In this document: positions 36,244 to 48,500 of the stretch, piece by piece
Position numbering within the stretch: position 1 is the first letter of the stretch
Layout: each line of letters opens with the position of its first letter
From: Pilaira anomala
Taxonomy: Eukaryota > Mucoromycota > Mucoromycetes > Mucorales > Mucoraceae
Direction of reading: 5' to 3'
DNA length: 64,000 bases
NCBI GenBank assembly: GCA_025716855.1
Contig: JAIXMQ010000089.1
Coordinates: forward strand, 1-64,000
Program-made: the position numbers and the translations under genes
Notes under the pieces: model-generated
The model's database searches: none
Told to the model about the DNA's origin: nothing
The model's input: only the letters and a program-made list of their open reading frames with translations

Positions 36244-37536
36244 ATGAAGAAACCCATTTCATTTTTATTGGCGTTTATTCAGCTATTTTTTATTGGACTT
36301 GTATCAGCACAAGATGCCAAGAAGGAGAAACTTATTTCTCTTCAAGATAGTAATACAGGTCTCATCAAGTTAAATTCAAACAGTTATGAACGATTCACCG
36401 AGGGAAAGCGTAATTATGGTCTTGTTGTCTTATTGACCGCTCTCGATTCTCAATTCAATTGTGTTCCTTGTCGGTAAGTCGAAAATATAGAATGAAAAAC
36501 GCGCGTTTTATTTTTTTTAACACAAAAAGTTATTTACAGTGAATTTGACCCTGAATATAATTTGGTAGCAAAAAGTTTCCAAAAGAACAAAGATAGTAAG
36601 AATCTCTTTTTTGGTCATTTGGACTTTAAAGATGGTCAAGCTGTTTATCAAAAGGTACAACTTTTTTTTTTTTTTTCTTATGAAATACAATGTTTTGACT
36701 TATTTTATAAATATATAGCTCAAAATTATGTCTGCACCCAACGTATTTTATTTCCCTCCTCAACAAGCAGGTGAACATAAAGAATTTGTTAAATACGATT
36801 TAGCTAGAAGGTTAGAAAAAAAAAAAAAAAAGGGACATACAGTATCGAGAAAATATAATGAATTAATGTATGTAAAAATATTACTTAGTGGATTTTCAGC
36901 AGAAAGTTTGGCCGAGTTCCTTACTAAACAATCAGGTTATAAAGTACCCGTTTCTCGTCCTCTCAATTATCTTAAACTCGCCACCAAAGTCTTTTTGGTC
37001 GTTGGAGCAGCAGCAATTCTTAAGCTTTTATATCGTCATTTTGGATTTATTATCAATCACAAGACAACTTGGACCATTTTGTCCATCTTGATTGTTTTAA
37101 CCATGACTTCAGGTTATATGTGGAATCGTATTCGTACTCCACCTTTTCTTATGCCCGGCAAGAATGGAGAAGTTAACTATATCGCTTCAGGGTAAGTTTT
37201 ATTGGGGAGGACTTAAGATGGATAATAAATGTAATAACTTGAACATGAATTTAGTTTCTCTTCTCAACTTGGTGTCGAATCACAAATCATTGCCAGTGTT
37301 TGTAAGTAAATTTATTATACATATAAAAAAAAAAGAACGCTTACTAAGAAATATGAATAGATGGTGTACTTGGTTTCTCTATACTTGCTTTAATTAAGTC
37401 TGTACCTCAATTAGATCAAACCAGCCAAAGACTTGGTGTTTATATTTGGATGGCATGTATTATCTTTATCTTTAGTTGTTTGTTGGCAATTTTTAGAATT
37501 AAGAATGGAGGGTATCCATTTAAACTTTTGCTTTAA
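36244..37536 (+). CDS. OST3: Oligosaccharyltransferase subunit OST3/OST6
   Basis: Six exons, 36244-36473, 36540-36654, 36719-36810, 36889-37191, 37255-37301 and 37361-37536, encode 320 residues. A signal peptide (1-~22) precedes a lumenal thioredoxin-like domain with a CVPC active motif (Cys73, Cys76). Four hydrophobic segments follow in the C-terminal half, as in the family. The subunit sits in the ER membrane complex that transfers N-glycans and uses its redox domain to hold glycoprotein substrates. One intron uses a GTTAGA donor (36811). OST3 and OST6 cannot be told apart by eye. The O-mannosyltransferase a few genes away shares the ER glycosylation theme, but linkage is probably chance. 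Confidence 0.9.
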
Positions 37537-37632
37537 GTAAAAAAAGTTTCTCTTTTTTTTATATTATATTTATTTTTTATTATGTTGAATTGTGGTATTT
37601 TTACAAAAAAATAATATTAAATTTACAAGTTT

Positions 37633-37847
37633 TTACTCTTCGTCTTCATCCTCTTCTTCATCACTTTCTTCAAAATCAAAATCTTCTTCTTCCTTTTTGG
37701 CTTCAATATCAGTAACATCATCACCTCTTTCTAATTTACGCAAATAACTTCTTCTTTGACGAAGTGTCATTCTATCCAACATACGCTCTCTTTCTTGTGC
37801 CTCTCTCATTTCTTCAGCATTAGATTTAAATTCATCCTTACTAAAAA

Positions 37848-37878
<31 letters not shown>

Positions 37879-38330
37879 TAGTATCCTCAGTTTCAATTAC
37901 TTTGATGATGAGTAAGGTATACTTACGTATTAATAATATCTTTAGATTCTAAACATTTAGCACAAACACCCTTGCTACGAGCACAGTTATCACAGAGAAC
38001 ATGGTATGCTTCTTTAATACATTTTTCCTCACAACCAGTACTAATATATTATGTCAGTAACCAAAGAGACAAAAAAAAATATGATTTTTCACAAACTAAA
38101 TTATCTTACCATTTCTTGACAGTGGTCAAAGGCTTATACTTCTTATACTTCTTACGCCACAAGATGACATCAGTACAACGTTGACAAAGACCATAAACTG
38201 GTAAACTGGCGATCTGTAAAGACTTTTTGGAGTTCTTATTGGCCTTCCAACTGGTTGTATTTTGATGAGCTTGGCCCTTCTTGGAGGTATTACCTTTACG
38301 GCTTGACCCCTTATTTTCGTAAGTTGACAT
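37633..38330 (-). CDS. C9orf85-like (DUF2039) zinc-ribbon protein
   Basis: Three exons, 38330-38110, 38040-37927 and 37840-37633, encode 180 residues. The start MSTYENKGSSRKGN and HQNTTSWKANKNSKK is typical of the C9orf85/DUF2039 family. Several CxxC pairs follow (CQRC, CTGC, CDNC, CAKC), which suggests bound zinc, then a coiled region (KDEFKSNAEEMREAQERERM) and a strongly acidic C terminus. The molecular role of this family is not established. It converges with OST3, their ends being ~100 bases apart. Confidence 0.85.
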
Positions 38331-38461
38331 GCAAAGTTGATCCGCAAAAAGTATAACAACCTTTTTAACAAATAAAAAAAAAATATAGCCTTAAATAAGA
38401 AAAAAAAAAAAAAAAAAAAAAAAAAGACGGTGTGACTCTATTATAAACAAGTCCATTTATT

Positions 38462-39194
38462 TTATTTTTCTTCATCTGCCAAAATGATCTCTTGTTCTAA
38501 TGGAGAAAAGATATCAATACCAGCTTCTAATGAATCAATCAAAATGTTTAAACGAGGTCCACTCAAGTTGGGTTCCTGCTATAAGTTAGTACTGGATCGT
38601 TTTACCAAGACTTGTTCGTTATCGTATCTTTACCTGTCTAATTATATCTAAATCGGTACCAAAGGCTTGAGTTACTTTGGTCATGTATAAATCTCGGAAT
38701 CGTTTTGCTGTACTCTTTTGCTCTAATGTTTCTGGTACATTTGGTTCATCTTCCTCCATTTTATCATCATCTTCCTCTCTATCTGCCTCTAATTCTGCCT
38801 CTTGTACTTCTGCTTCTGCTTCTGCTTCTTGATCATCATCTTCTTCTTCCTCTTCTTCTTCTTCTTCCTCCTCTTCTTCTTCCTCTTCCTCTTCTTCGGA
38901 TTCATCATTTATGTGGTTCATCATATCATCTAAAACTGAAGGATCCATTTCTTCGTCGAGATTATCAAACAACCCTTCTTCAACTATGTAACGTTGTTAA
39001 TATTACTTTAATAACTAGATCGATCTCGTTCTTAGTTTACCTTGATCTTCTACAATCTATGAAAAAGGAAAGGAATTGAGTACGATCACGTCAAATACGA
39101 GGTTGTTTAGTTTTACCTTTTCTGTCTTCGCGACTTTAGTAGGTTTAGGCTGTATTTTAGTAGCTGCACTTCTCTTTTTACTAATGTTGACCAT
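38462..39194 (-). CDS. Rsa3-like ribosome assembly protein
   Basis: Four exons, 39194-39117, 39056-39041 (only 16 nt), 38983-38634 and 38578-38462, encode 186 residues. A basic start (KKRSAATKIQPKPTK) is followed by a very long Glu/Asp run and then the conserved end: FRDLYMTKVTQAFGTDLDII, LSGPRLNILIDSLEAGIDIF. This matches the Rsa3 family, which in yeast helps early 60S ribosomal subunit assembly in the nucleolus. The tiny 16-nt exon was needed to keep frame and has good GT/AG borders. Without it the N-terminal basic part would be separate. Confidence 0.72.
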
Positions 39195-39286
39195 TTTATT
39201 ATATTTGTGTATTGTGTTGGTTTTTTGGTAAAAAAAAAAAAAAAATAATAAAAAGAAACAGCAAAAAAAAATATATATATTTTTAT

Positions 39287-41130
39287 TTAAATTACAAGAT
39301 TTTCATCAGCCCAAAGTTTAAAGGTACGATCATAACCTGAAGAAGCAATAAACTTGTTATCTATTTACAATAAAGAATTTTAGTTATAAAAAAAAAAAAA
39401 AAAAAAAAAGATCATGTATATTCATTAATAAATCACGAACCATCAGATATGTCTAAGCCCATTACTTTTCCTTCATGTCCATCTAAACTCTTGATTAATC
39501 TAAAATCATCACCAGACCATATTTTAACACAACCATCATATCCAGAAGTAGCAAGGTAAAGACCAGCAATATTATGTGGGTCAGACGCGCTATTATTGTT
39601 GGTACCAGGCACACCTTTACTATACTTTACATCTGACACAAGCGATTGATGAGCAGAAATCGTATATAAATTTGCAAGATTACGCATATCCCAAATTTTG
39701 ACAGAATGATCTGCACTAGCAGTAGCTAATTGATAGCCATTAGGTGACCAATCAATACCTAAAATATCCTTGACATGTCCTTCTAATGTCATAGTGGATC
39801 TTCCAGTTCTTAAATCCCACACTCTACCAACAGCATCTAAACCACCTGTAGCAACTAAACTACCATCACACTGAAATGCAATCGAATATACTTCTCTAGC
39901 ATGACCTTCTTGCAATAACAATTCTTGTGTTGTATTCACATCCCATAAACGCCATGTACCATCAAAACTAGCACTACCTAAATATTTACCAGAAGGATGA
40001 AATCCAATACGAGCCACACGTCTTGCATGACCTGATAAGGTGGCTATAGGTGTACTCTTTTCTAAATTCCATAATTGAATTAACCCATCTCCACCACCAG
40101 TAGCTAAATTAAGTGCACTTGGAGCTTGTGAAATAGTTGCTTCTGGATGAAATGCGATACCGCCCACTTTATCATTGTGTCCCTTCAAAGTTAATTTATG
40201 TTCGCAGTCAGGAACTGACCATACTTTACATAGGCCAGACCATGATCCTGTCACTAATAATTTAGAGTCTGGACTGAAAGCACATTGAGCAATCGGTCGA
40301 TCATCGGCAATTTGTGAAGACCAGTTGGTATATTTCTTGAGCTTTGAATGAAGCTCTTGTCGACTGGCTTTTAGTAAAGGAAGTGTGATTTTATGTTCTT
40401 CTTTTTGTCGTTCATTACGTTGTTTAGCTCTACCCAAGGAATAAGTCGTGATCCATTTTCTAGCTTCTAAAAGTTCTTGGGATCCAGGTGTAAAAAATTC
40501 CTCGTCCTCTTCCTAAAAAAACGTAATATAGCTTCTGTTAGATCTACAAAACAAAAAAAAACAAGAAACAGAAATAGTATTCTAATCTAACCTCTTCTCC
40601 TTCTCCTTCGGCTGATTCCTCTTCACTTTCAATTTCACGTCCTTGGTTTTTGGACAATAAGTATCGAAGACGATCACGACGATCGCCAGGCTAAAAAAAA
40701 AAAAAATAGAAATGAGTTTAAGCTTTCAAATAAAATCTATATAACTTACACCTTCACCGAAAAGACATTGTGGTTCACCAATATCTCGAAGTCTTTGTCT
40801 AACACGTTTATCGTCAGTTGGTACAGCAAGTTGAAAAGCTCTCTTTCTTCTTTCAAATTCGGCTAATACTTGTTTATCTGCTTCACCTGCATTAATAGAA
40901 TAAGCAGGTTCCATACTCTCATCTACAAAAGTCCTTTTTTTGTCAATACGTTATAATATGGTCGTGTTTCTTATTTATTTTTTACCTAAGGCATCAAGGT
41001 CAACACCACCATTAGAACTAGCAGCCTCTTCTGTGCGAGCTCTTTTGACTGACTCTTGACCTTCTAAGGAACCAAAATGAACACGAGGTTTAGAAGTTAA
41101 TCTAGCTATTTGAGAGTCGTCGTGATCCAT
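39287..41130 (-). CDS. PRP4: U4/U6 snRNP protein Prp4
   Basis: Five exons, 41130-40986, 40922-40750, 40690-40592, 40512-39441 and 39360-39287, encode 520 residues, close to the human protein's length. The N-terminal part has the Prp4-type splicing-factor motif ([20 protein letters not shown], ~residues 85-105) that binds U4/U6 RNA and Prp3. Seven WD40 repeats fill the C-terminal ~320 residues, for example [33 protein letters not shown] and [20 protein letters not shown]. Prp4 forms part of the U4/U6.U5 tri-snRNP. The last intron has a GTTCGT donor and another a GTTAGA donor. With CEF1, two spliceosome genes occur in this window. Confidence 0.93.
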
Positions 41131-41930
41131 AGCTATTGTTTTTGGTTAATAAAAAAGAGAGAGAGAGAAAAAAAAAATGGCATGGAAAATTAATTTTTTT
41201 AAAAAATACTGGAGGTATTTCGTGACTAGATGTTCATTGCATTTCTCGCTAGCAACTATTTGTATGTACACACGTTATAAAATGTATTGTGCTGAATTCC
41301 TTCAACTAGTTCCTTTTCTTTCCAGTACATTTGGCATATCTGCACTGATTTTTTTTTTAAAAAAAACCAATTTAATTCTATTATATATGTATTCTTTCCA
41401 TCGTATATTACACGCTTTTTTTATAATAAAGATTTAACTAAAATCACGCTTATGACAAAGAACACACTTCGTTGACAAATAAAGCCACTTTTTTCTCTTC
41501 AGGTATAGGACAAGAAGGCCCTTTACAAGCTAAAAACTTTAAATCGTGGTACACCCAAACAATAAACTTTTGGTGTACCTGTCTCACTAGACGGATGTAA
41601 ATATTTACCTCGTAAATAAGAACCGATTATAAAGTGGTCTATTTTTTTTTCTAAAATAGAATAAGAGTACAAAACGAATGTTATCTTGTTACATGTATGC
41701 GTCGAGAGAGGATTGGATAAAGTTATGATGGCTTATTTTTCTCTCATATGACATGTCATAACAATATGAAACCATCTGGGATGAATACACGTTTTTATTG
41801 TGCAGAAATTATGTATCGTTTCATTTGTCCTTTTATAGATTAACCATACTATATAGACCCTTCACATTTGACTTTTTTTTTTTTTTTCTTTATCCATTTT
41901 TTGTTTTGTTCTTTTGGAAAAGAAGGCGAT
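41131..41930. promoter_or_regulatory. Divergent region between PRP4 and the O-mannosyltransferase
   Basis: About 0.8 kb with GA repeat near PRP4 and T runs near the mannosyltransferase start. No distinct element or gene. Confidence 0.4.
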
Positions 41931-43115
41931 ATGGTCGCTGCTACAGCTAAAAAAGATGATTCAACAAAGACTAAAAGAAAATCAGTAAAATCAGATACCT
42001 TTAAAAAGTATTCACAAGATACAACGGATGGTTTTGATGATGATATTGATGAAATTAAAAAGGTAAAATTGATATATAAAAGAAAAAAAAGACGCGATCT
42101 AATATTTGATTATATATATATATTAGAAATTGAAATATCAGGTTGTGGATACTTATCTCGAACTAAAGCACCAAATTGCCTCTATTTCTGTCACTGTCAT
42201 GTCGTTTTTTACGACATTCTATATGATTTGGTTCCCTGCCCATGTTGTGTAAAGTATATATTTAATATCGCGTTATGTGTATCAACTAACTTGAATATAT
42301 ATATATATATATATATAAAGGTTTGACGAAGTTCATTTCGGAAAATTCACGTCTTATTATATTCAAAGACTCTTTTTCTTTGATGTACATCCACCTTTAG
42401 CAAAACTTATGTTTGCAGCAGTAGGTTACTTGGCTGGGTTTAATGGTGATTACAAGTTTACAGAAATTGGTGAAAGTTATGCTGATAATAATGTACCTTA
42501 TATTTGTCTTCGTGCTTTACCTGCCTCTTTACATGTCCTTAGTGTTCTCCTTGTATATAATATTATGAAGGAATCTGGTAGTTCTGTCCTTACCTGTTTT
42601 TTAACTGCCACTTTGTATTTATTGGGTTAGATATTTGTTTTATTTTTTTAAACATTGAATTTTCGTTTATTGATTTTTCTTTTTATATACAGATAATGCT
42701 TTTATTAGTCAACATAGATTAATTCTCTTGGATAGTTTCTTGATTTTCTTTATGCTTACTACAGTTTATGCATATATCCGGTTCCGTAAATTTCGACACG
42801 TGTAAGATATTATGTATAGTTTCTTTTTTTAAAAAAAAAATAACTTGTGCTCATTTTAAACTCTTCAAAAAAAAAAAAAAAAAAAAAAATAGACCTTTTA
42901 CTGGTTCATGGTGGACATGGATGAGTATGACGGGTGTTTGTATGGCACTTACACTTAGGTAAATTGAAAATGAATACTAAACTATTTTCAATTATTAACT
43001 TTTTACCATAGCGTTAAAATGATTGGATTATTTGTGGTAGCAACAGTTGGAATTGCAGTGCTTATGGATCTTTGGGAACTATTAGACACTAAATATCAAT
43101 TGACAAATGTAAGTC

Positions 43116-43158
<43 letters not shown>

Positions 43159-45001
43159 AAAAAGTTTTACTAAAAATCAAACTATGTAGAAAACTCTTGC
43201 GCAACATTTCTTTGCTCGTGTTATTGGCCTTATTCTTGTACCTGCTATTGTTTACATGTTTTGGTTCTATATTCATTTTGCAATCTTGAACATTTCTGGA
43301 CCAGGAGATGCATATATGAGCACAAAGTTTCAAAGTACTTTGTCAAATAATCCCCTCTCATTACATTCACTAGGTAAAACAATTTTTTGTAAAATATTTA
43401 AATATGTAATGTACTCATACATTGTACTTTAGATATTATGTATAATCAATCAGTAAGATTCCAACATAAAAAGACCTCTGCTTTCCTTCATTCTTACCAT
43501 TTGAATTATCCGCCTGCTTATGAGGACGGTCGCTTCAGTTCACAAGGTAAAAAAAAAAGAATAAAAAAACTGCTCAAGTTAAAAAAATATGAAACTCTAA
43601 TATATACATATATATATAACAGGTCCACAGGTTGTCGGAAATTTGGCTCCCGATATTAATAGTTACTGGCGTATCTTACCTGGTGGATTCTCATCTGATG
43701 ATAATGCAAAACAATATGTTCAACATAATGATATTATTCGGTTAGAGCATATTGCTACTGGTAAACTTTTAATGACACACGATGTCGCAGCTCCTTGGAC
43801 ACCGACCAACCATGAGATGACAACGACCAATGATCCTGTCATGCACGAATATACTTTATTTAGACTGGTATTGAGTGATCTCACTTCAGGACCTATTTGG
43901 TCGACATTTAGTAAACCTCTTAATTTGGTGCATGTCAAGAGTAATGTAGATGTGCTTTGTACTACCCTCAATCTTCCAGAATGGGGACAATTTCATTTAG
44001 AGATCAATGGTAAAAAAAATGGGCCCGATAAAGCCAATCAATGGGTTGCAACTGACATTTTAGGATTTAATGGTAATTTCTCTATTTTGTAAATCTTGCA
44101 AATACATTGTTTTTAATTTTTTTTTTTTTAAAAAAAAAAAAGCTGTTGAAGTCAATAAGAAAAAACAGAGAACACCTGAAAAAATGAGCTTCTTTGCCAA
44201 GTTTGTAGAGTATCAAAAAGCAATGATTATACAGAATAATAATTTGGTGGATTCTCATCCGTATCAATCAGGACCACTCTCTTGGCCATTGATGATCCGT
44301 GGAGTAAATTATTGGACTGATCTCATTAACAAGAATCAAATTTATATGACTGGAAACGTAGCAGGTTGGTGGGGTGGATTAGTTTGTATTTTCATTTTCT
44401 GTGGAATGACCGTACTTGATATGGGTTTACGTAAAAGAGGCTTTCGCTTATTCAGAGAAAGTAAGTTAACAAGAAGAAAAAAAAAAAAAAAAAAAAAAAG
44501 TTTAGAAAAATTACTCATGTCTCCATTTTGATATAGCATACCGAACAAGATTAAACAGAACAGGTGGTTTCTTCTTACTTCTTTGGGTGATGCACTATTT
44601 CCCTTTCTTCTTGATGCGTCGCTCTTTATTCTTACATCATTATTTACCTGCTATGGCATGTAATTATCTATTGATCGGCAGTGTATTTGAGTATTTTTTT
44701 ATCCATGGAGTGAATTCACCCATTTCCAATCAGCCTAATAACAAAAGGTTCATTACGGATAAAACAAAAGTTACTTTGAAGAGTTACATAGCTGCAGCCA
44801 TTATTTTAGGTATGCAGTTTACAGTCTACTTGTTTTTATCGCCCATGACATATGGTACTCCCGCCATGTCTGTTGAAGAAGCTACAAGACGTAAAGTTTT
44901 AAAGACTTGGGATATTCAATTTGGTAAATATATAAATTTTTTTTTTATTTCAACCTTTTTTTTTTATTAACAGTTTCTTTGATATAGCCAATCATGCCTA
45001 A
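41931..45001 (+). CDS. Protein O-mannosyltransferase, probably PMT4 type
   Basis: Twelve exons (41931-42062, 42142-42248, 42321-42625, 42693-42801, 42893-42958, 43012-43108, 43190-43373, 43433-43546, 43623-44072, 44143-44460, 44537-44923, 44988-45001) encode ~716 residues. The catalytic lumenal loop has FDEVHFGKFTSYYIQRLFFF and DVHPPLAKL, including the Asp-Glu pair of the GT39 family. Multiple membrane segments follow, then a MIR-domain block in exons 8-9 (SVRFQHKKTSAFLHS, DIIRLEHIATGKLLMTHD) and C-terminal membrane helices. The enzyme moves mannose from dolichol phosphate to Ser/Thr in the ER. SGPGDAYMSTKFQ and YEDGRFSSQGPQV resemble PMT4 more than PMT1/2, a judgement from memory. The last exon adds only four residues, so the C terminus is the least certain part. 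Confidence 0.9.
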
Positions 45002-45265
45002 AAAGAGAGAGAGTCGGTGATGATGTATATTATTATTTCTTTTGCGCAAATCAAATAAAGTTTTTTTTTTTTTTTTTTTTTTTTTTTTGTTTATCACCCC
45101 TTTTTGTTTATCACCCCCTTTTTTTTTGTTAACCCCTTTTTTTTTAATTAACTACGTGCGTTTCATATCAAAAAAAAAAAAAATATGTATATATAATAAA
45201 GCTATCTTTTGAATTAATATATTCTTTCTTTCTTTCTTTCTTTCTAACTCTTCTTTTTTAAAAAA
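45002..45265. other. T-rich spacer with TTTATCACCCC repeats
   Basis: A T run of about 28 (45061-45088) is followed by two copies of GTTTATCACCCC and a diverged GTTAACCCC, then a (TTTC)n stretch (45225-45244) just before the transposase ATG, with TATATAATAAAG at ~45190. Confidence 0.45.
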
Positions 45266-46605
45266 ATGACCGGTGGACCCTCAGAACATCAACAAGCTAT
45301 TCGGTATCTTAAATTTAAAGTCTTACTTAATGCGATTCTTGAAGAAGATGAAGAAGATGATGGAAGAACATTAGAATTGTTAGCTTTAATCCTTGATAAC
45401 AGATATTTCAATGCTAGAGGTAACGTTCCCAAAATTGATATACCTTGGAAACTTGACTTGCTTCAAGCTTTGGATGACAATAATGTTAGACAACAAGAGA
45501 TTAGAATGAGCCTTGAATCATTCAACAAGTTGTACGATATAACTACCGTACATCCTATTTACTCTGAACATGAAAATAGAAGACGAACGGATGTAAGAAT
45601 CCAAATGATGGTTGCTTTAGAGAGACTCGGCTGCTATGGTAATGGTGTTTCCGTTGGAAGACTTTCAAGATCAGCAGGTGTCAGTGGTAAGATAAAAAAA
45701 AAAAAAAAAGATAGAAAGATAAAGCTTTATTTAACTAAAATAATTGGATATAGAAGGATCAGTGGTAAACTTTACCAACAGATTCATTGTGGCTATTGTG
45801 TCAACTATGGAAAGAAAGTATGTCTCTTGGCCTAGTAGCAGACAAAAGGCACTCATCAAAAATGATGTTGAAAAGTCGCATGGCTTTCCTTCTTGTATTG
45901 GATTTGTTGATGGATCGTTAATCCCTTTGGCATATAATACCCCTCCTCGTTGGAGCCACCAAGACTTCTATACCCGTAAGTCTTGCTATGCAGTTGCTGC
46001 TATGGTTGTATGTGATCATAAGAAACGCATCACACATTTACTTTCTGGATATGCTGCTGGTTCTGCCGCACGATGCACGACGGGTTTTCAGAGGTAGTCA
46101 GCTGGCTGAATTTCCGGGCCGCCGCTACTTTCAAAATGGTGAATACCTTTTGGCAGACTCGGCATATCCTGCCAGCTTCAATCTTGTACCGGTCTTGAAG
46201 AAGCCAAGAAACGGGCAATTGACCAAAGATGAGAGGACATTCAATTACTTGCACGCTTCTCTCAGGGTCAATGTTGAAAATTGTATTGTTGGCATATGGA
46301 AATCTCGATTTCAAAGCTTGAGGGGACTGCCAATGCCGGTAAGAAACCGAGATGATATAAAGCATATCAATTATTGGATCAAGACTTGTGCTATCATTCA
46401 CAATTTTCTCATTGACGACAATGACGACGATATTGATGAAAGTTGGTACAGAATCGCTGATGAGGATTTACCCTCAGTTGTACGAGAAGAGGCTCTGGAA
46501 GAAGAGAGAGTAGCGTTTATAGATGAAAATAGGCCTCTTCTTGCTGCACGTAATGGTCAGGAAAAAAGAGCCATTGTAAAACGTATAGTTTTATCTAAAC
46601 ATTAA
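45266..46605 (+). pseudogene. Harbinger/PIF-like DDE transposase, one frameshift
   Basis: Exon 1 (45266-45686) and exon 2 (45754-46605) code a ~420-residue transposase. Exon 1 holds an N-terminal helical region and a helix-turn-helix-like GVSVGRLSRSAGVS. Exon 2 holds the DDE fold: first Asp in GFVDGSLIPL, second Asp in LLADSAYP, Glu in VNVENCIVGIWKSRF, plus NYWIKTCAIIHNFLIDD. At ~46064-46072 the frame slips by one base: upstream reads LLSGYAAGSA, downstream HDARRVFRGS. Removing one base there would restore the usual GS-HDxRVF motif. All acidic catalytic residues survive. Harbinger elements also need a Myb-like partner, which I do not see, and I found no terminal repeats by eye. It could be a recent transposon remnant or a domesticated gene with a sequencing error. 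Confidence 0.8.
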
Positions 46606-48500
46606 AATAAAGTTTTTTTATCTTAAGTTTTATAAGTGTCTTAATTATCTATCAGAATTCTTATTACTCTCATTGGCTGTATTTTAAAATCCGCTTCAGC
46701 AAATTGCTATAAGTATAAGTTTTTTGGTTTGAAACCCACTAATTTGTTGATTCTAGAACGCGAAAAAAGAAAGTTACAAGTTTTGAATGCTACCGGCAGA
46801 AGATTTGATGTCCTTATTAAATACATAATAAGAAGAGATTACATTGTGCTCAACATCATTTGTGGATGACTGCACCAGTCCAACCTGACGTGTACTGAAT
46901 TTTTTAGTATTTTAAGTACTACTGAAAACTTCAGTAATTAAATTTCTAATCTTCAGGGTACATTGTAACTCATATATACCGAATTTTAGGTGTAACTGTT
47001 CAATGTATATGTACACTGAAGATAGCATTTTATTTTCTTCTAGTGGCCATAGTGTGTACAGATGGTAGGTGCAAACGCAAAGATCGTGTGTGATCATCAT
47101 GCCAAAAAATATATTACGCTAACAGCTTTTCTGTAACTTAGGCTATAAATAAAGCAACGGAGTCTTCGGGCGATAAAATATCCTGGGATGGTGGCAGTAG
47201 TTGCATTGTCAGTCAGTCAAAGACAAATTTCTTGTTCTACTTGGCTTCTGTATGTGAAGTGAAAGCAGATTATATGAAAAACAATACTGTTGATACACAT
47301 CTAGATTTACTCAGGTTATGCATATATTCGGCAGGGATTACTATTGACAATGAAGATGTGGAGAATGTTGTCTTATTGCAAGCAACAGTTGGTAAATTTA
47401 TAGTATTTTGTTACTTGCTATTTTGCAAAATATATTTACAACAAATATATTATTTTCCATGATATAATAGGGACACCCGTGTGATTGTATATCTGTACCA
47501 ACAACATGATGGTGGTTTTTTATTCTGCCTTTGACTGTCAGCGATCTTTTTCTATTCTATTTATACCCTATTGAGTCTTGACACTTAAAAAATTGTGGTC
47601 TGATCGGTGTGGGATGAATGAAATTGTCTAATAAATTTAAAATGAAGTAAAGAAAAAAAAAAGTCGTCTTAGCCCATATATCTCAATGACTTTGAAATAG
47701 TCTCACGTCGGTTTAATCTCGTCTTAGTGTTGCATTAGTTTTTCCCAGCCCTTCTGGAGGAAACGTATGACGATTTCTTAAATTGTCTTTGTAAATTCTC
47801 GTTTAATTCAAAGAACATCTCGCCAAAAAAAAAAAAAAAAACTGTCGTCCCACGATTTCTCCTTGCTCATTATAAATGTTGTCTTGTCCATCTTCATAAA
47901 AAATGTGCTCATTGTTAGAAAATGTTTTTAGTAGAAAAAAAAAATAACAAAATTCAGTAACGAAGAAAAAGGGTAACTTAACCGCCTAAATTTAATTTAC
48001 TTGTTGGCAATATGGACAAAATATTCTTGAAGCATGTGACATTTATTTTCAATTTCCGCCAATTATTTTTGCTGTTGCCTTTCGGTTAATCATTTTTAAT
48101 AATTATTTTTGTGAAAACGCCAATTTCCCAATGTAGGTTTGACTGTAACACGAAGAAAAATTAAAGAAAAAAAGAGAGCTTTTTTTTTTTTAAGTACCCG
48201 CTATTAAATCCGAAAACAAAGATAAGTTTTAGAACCGCCAATCTATAAAAAACATGATCCTGTCAATTTTTTTTTTTTTTAAAAAAAAGGGGTATGAATG
48301 AAATAGAGTTTTTTTTTTGTACAAAAAGGCGTAAAAAAAAAAAAAAAAAAAGAAGTAACCATTTACTGTTTCTGGCTACACGAAAATAACAACAAATAAC
48401 ATATAATAAATAAATAACAAAAGTGAATCACCCAAAAAAAAAAAAAAAGGGACACTAAAAAAAGCAACAAAAAGATATACATAACGTATTTAAATAATTG
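46606..48500 (+). other. Gene-poor stretch with a decayed coding fragment (~47140-47400)
   Basis: Frame 47140-47400 reads SSGDKISWDGGSSCIVSQSK and on to NNTVDTHLDLLRLCIYSAGI without stops up to a possible donor at ~47393, but lacks a convincing start. The reading continues as if from a larger protein; family unknown. The rest is AT-rich, with no other feature. Confidence 0.3.

Noticed and set aside
38705..39079. Leu-rich 124-codon plus-strand frame
   Set aside because: It is the antisense of the Glu/Asp run in the Rsa3-like gene.
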